Shown piece after piece: positions 6,624-8,585 of a stretch of 8,585 nucleotides of DNA. Source of the stretch: Candidatus Latescibacterota bacterium (GTDB lineage: Bacteria; JAAXHH01; JABIQT01); NCBI GenBank assembly GCA_018667995.1, contig JABIQT010000392.1, forward strand, positions 1 to 8,585, in the 5' to 3' direction. Both the position numbers and the translations under genes were made by a program. Every line of letters begins with the position of its first letter. The stretch's first letter is position 1. The notes under the pieces were generated by a model, which was not told where the DNA came from, did not search any database, and was given only the letters and a program-made list of their open reading frames with translations.

Positions 6624-7310
6624 GTGGCACGTCGTCGAATTACCCGCCGTGAAATCAAAGAAGATAGATTCATTCAGTTCATCTATAGTGCCAATGACTA
6701 TATCGCCGGTCACGTCCAAGAGATACTGATCGGAGTTGGAGTTGTTGTAATAGCGTCAGTTGCAGGGGCCTGGTTCGCCAATTCCAGGCAGGCCTCAGAT
6801 GAAGCTGCCGCTCGTCTGTTGGCGCCCGCACAAACTGCCATGCAAAACAACAGAACTGAGGATGCGATCCCGATCTATCAAAGAATTCTGACGGATCATG
6901 GTGGCGCCGAAGGTTCACGCGAGGCAACACTAGGATTGGCTAACGCTTTCTTCCGAACCGGCAACACCGATGAAGCCAAACGATACTATGAGAAATACAT
7001 TTCTGATTATGGATCCGGGTTTTTTGGAGGCGGGTCCGATGCGGACGTCGTCCTATTGGGTGCGGAATCTGGCGTAGCAGCTTGTGAGGAACAGGAAGGG
7101 AAATACCTTGAGGCGGCGATCCAGTATAGGACGCTTGCAGAGACTCACCCCGATGTATTTCTTGCCCCGCAGTTCTTGATTGATGCTGGAAGGTGTTATC
7201 AGGCAGCCGAACGCACAAGTGACGCCCGGAGCATGTACGAGAAAGTAGTATCCGACTACGAGGACTCACGTTATGTACGGGATGCGAGAGCCGCGTTGAC
7301 CATGCTATAA
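6624..7310 (+). CDS. Membrane-anchored tetratricopeptide repeat protein (YfgM-like layout)
   Basis: This 228-residue protein has a short basic cytoplasmic N-terminus (ARRRITRREIKEDR), one membrane span at about 33-52 (ILIGVGVVVIASVAGAWFA) and a C-terminal part that should lie outside the cytoplasm. That part shows four TPR-like helical pairs, at about 60-93, 97-130, 143-176 and 180-213. Their usual signatures are visible: AIPIYQRIL, LANAFFRTGNTDEAKRYYEKY, YLEAAIQYRTLAETHP and ARSMYEKVVSDY. A glycine-rich insert (GSGFFGGGSD, 130-139) separates repeats two and three. The plan resembles E. coli YfgM (206 residues), which works with the SecYEG translocon and PpiD, but similarity in layout does not prove that role. 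A scaffold or envelope function is inferred. The positive N-terminus fits an N-in, C-out anchor. GTG is chosen from its GGAGG. The aminotransferase follows after 38 bases, probably in one transcript. Confidence 0.8.
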   Translation: MARRRITRREIKEDRFIQFIYSANDYIAGHVQEILIGVGVVVIASVAGAWFANSRQASDEAAARLLAPAQTAMQNNRTEDAIPIYQRILTDHGGAEGSREATLGLANAFFRTGNTDEAKRYYEKYISDYGSGFFGGGSDADVVLLGAESGVAACEEQEGKYLEAAIQYRTLAETHPDVFLAPQFLIDAGRCYQAAERTSDARSMYEKVVSDYEDSRYVRDARAALTML

Positions 7311-7338
7311 AAGGTCACACAAGTGATGATACTCTTTC

Positions 7339-7344
7339 AGGAGG
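7339..7344 (+). promoter_or_regulatory. Ribosome binding site fixing the TTG start of the aminotransferase
   Basis: AGGAGG lies only 4 bases before TTG at 7349, and no ATG or GTG is in frame nearby. A mini-frame from ATG 7326 covers this site and ends with TGA at 7350-7352, overlapping the TTG start (TTGA). Confidence 0.75.
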
Positions 7345-7348
7345 CGCG

Positions 7349-8512
7349 TTGAAGTCCTATAATTTTGCCCCTGGGCCTACTCCGGTAACGGCGGAAGTAA
7401 CGGCAGCAATGTCCAGGCCGATATTGACGCATAGGTCCGCCGAATTCAGTGCCATGCTTCGCGAAGTTTCAGACGGTCTTAGGTATCTCTTCCAGACGAA
7501 AAACGATGTGTTGACTTTGACGTCGTCGGGATCCGGTGCCATGGAGGCCACAATAGTCAACTTGCTGTCACCTGGCGACAAGGTCTTGGCTATAGTTTCA
7601 GGAAAATTCGGAGCCCGGTGGGTAGAGTTGTGTGACGTTTACGGCGTGGATGTTATCGCTATCGATGTGCCCTGGGGAGAGGCCGTAAATATCGATGTAG
7701 TTGCTAATTCGCTACAGACAAATGACAATATCAAAGCCATTCTGTCTACACATAGCGAAACATCGACGGGCGTGTTGCATGACATTGAGGCACTGGGAGC
7801 GCTGGCCCGAGAACGAGACGTTCTACTGATCGTTGACGCGGTGAGTGGATTGGGTGCGAACGACCTAAGAACAGATGCCTGGGGTGTTGATGTGGTCGTC
7901 ACCGGCTCACAGAAAGGCCTCATGCTACCTCCAGGACTCGCATTCGTGAGCGTTAGCCAACGTGCATGGCGTGCCTCGGAGACGTCACGAAATCCCCGGT
8001 ATTACTTCAGCTTCGACCGTGCGAAATCCTCGCTCGAAAAAGGACTGACCCCTTATACGCCGGCAGTTTCCTTGCTCATGGGGCTTGCTGAGATTCTTCA
8101 TGAGATTCAGAGAATCGGTCTCGAAACGATTTTCGCTCACCATGCCGTGATGGCTGGTGCCACTCGGGCAGCTACCAGAGCCATGGGCCTGGAGCTTTTC
8201 GCTAAGACACCATCAAACGTATTGACATCGGTTAAGATGCCAGAAGGTATCGACGGTGGAGAACTGCTGAAACATATGAAGCAGTGCTACGGCGTAACCA
8301 TCGCGAATGGGATGGAGCAATACAAAGGAAAGACGATAAGGATCGCCCACCTTGGGTATGCCGTTGACGCCTTCGACATGATCATTGCCGTCTCCGCACT
8401 TGAACGGGGCCTTGCGTTTTTCGGGCACAATTTTGAACTGGGATCCGGCCTGTCCGCAATCCAACAGTTCCTCCATATGTCAGAGACAATTGATCGTGCA
8501 AGTGCAGGTTAG
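7349..8512 (+). CDS. Class V PLP aminotransferase (alanine-glyoxylate / serine-pyruvate type)
   Basis: This 387-residue cytoplasmic enzyme has aminotransferase fold type I, class V. Visible marks are NFAPGPTPV (5-13), THRSAEF (27-33), the phosphate-binding SSGSGAMEA (59-67), Asp163 in VDAVSG (pairs with the PLP pyridine nitrogen), Lys189 in TGSQKGLMLPPG (Schiff-base lysine) and Arg331 in TIRIAHLG (substrate carboxylate). The family includes alanine-glyoxylate, serine-pyruvate, serine-glyoxylate, ureidoglycine-glyoxylate and phosphoserine-type transaminases. Sequence alone does not choose between them, so I give no symbol. In some bacteria relatives stand beside serA and serve serine synthesis; whether serA follows here is not visible. 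It could supply glycine or serine, or use pyruvate, which is also the substrate of the divergent ilvB. The start is TTG with a strong ribosome site. A terminator stem begins 4 bases after the stop. Confidence 0.88.
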   Translation: MKSYNFAPGPTPVTAEVTAAMSRPILTHRSAEFSAMLREVSDGLRYLFQTKNDVLTLTSSGSGAMEATIVNLLSPGDKVLAIVSGKFGARWVELCDVYGVDVIAIDVPWGEAVNIDVVANSLQTNDNIKAILSTHSETSTGVLHDIEALGALARERDVLLIVDAVSGLGANDLRTDAWGVDVVVTGSQKGLMLPPGLAFVSVSQRAWRASETSRNPRYYFSFDRAKSSLEKGLTPYTPAVSLLMGLAEILHEIQRIGLETIFAHHAVMAGATRAATRAMGLELFAKTPSNVLTSVKMPEGIDGGELLKHMKQCYGVTIANGMEQYKGKTIRIAHLGYAVDAFDMIIAVSALERGLAFFGHNFELGSGLSAIQQFLHMSETIDRASAG

Positions 8513-8516
8513 ACTA

Positions 8517-8570
8517 TAAACAGATCGGGGCGCGAACCATTCGTGTGCGGTTCGCGCCCCGATCTGTTTA
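8517..8570. terminator. Perfect 22-bp hairpin terminator, possibly bidirectional
   Basis: Arms 8517-8538 and 8549-8570 are exact reverse complements, with a very GC-rich core (GGGGCGCGAACC) and a 10-base loop. It starts 4 bases after the aminotransferase stop. The flanks give TTTA on both strands and a broken U-run (TTTAACAATGTTT) on the plus side. The U-tract is weak, but the stem is very strong. It could also end a convergent gene beyond the window. Confidence 0.75.
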
Positions 8571-8585
8571 ACAATGTTTACAATC

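Overview
The window is a compact bacterial chromosome segment. It carries a five-gene branched-chain amino acid operon on the minus strand (ilvB-ilvN-ilvC-leuA-leuB, about 6.37 kb down to 0.22 kb). A divergent two-gene pair lies on the plus strand: a membrane-anchored TPR protein and a class V aminotransferase, 6.6-8.5 kb. The left edge holds the first codons of what looks like another minus-strand gene. I see no mobile element, tRNA, rRNA, CRISPR array or phage gene. The species cannot be named from this sequence. Strong GGAGG-type ribosome sites, sigma70-like promoters, GTG/TTG starts and a YfgM-like single-span TPR protein with a presumably periplasmic domain suggest a Gram-negative-type or deep-branching lineage. 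The genes look about half GC by eye, while the first ~100 bases are clearly richer.

Region by region: 1-109 is a probable truncated gene. 148-180 is the intrinsic terminator of the ilv-leu operon. 219-1265 leuB, 1291-2823 leuA, 2881-3870 ilvC, 3962-4522 ilvN and 4633-6369 ilvB follow one another with gaps of 25 to 110 bases. Two of these gaps (ilvC-leuA and ilvB-ilvN) hold hairpins without U-tracts. 6370-6623 is the divergent control region; each of its two promoters has an inverted repeat in the -35/-10 spacer. 6624-7310 and 7349-8512 form the plus-strand pair, closed by a perfect 22-bp stem at 8517-8570.

How the genes work together: acetohydroxyacid synthase (IlvB catalytic, IlvN regulatory) and ketol-acid reductoisomerase (IlvC) carry out the first two common steps towards valine, leucine and isoleucine. 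LeuA and LeuB carry out the first and last dedicated steps towards leucine. Dihydroxyacid dehydratase (ilvD) and isopropylmalate isomerase (leuCD), both Fe-S enzymes in the known pathway, are absent here and must be elsewhere if the pathway is complete.

Most of the window is conventional metabolism. The points most worth a second look are: a LeuB whose usual NAD-selecting aspartate is replaced by Arg-His, as if for NADP; a 14-bp intercistronic stem whose two non-Watson-Crick pairs are G-U only in the transcribed strand; and candidate operators placed inside both divergent promoters. I found no convincing undescribed multi-gene system.
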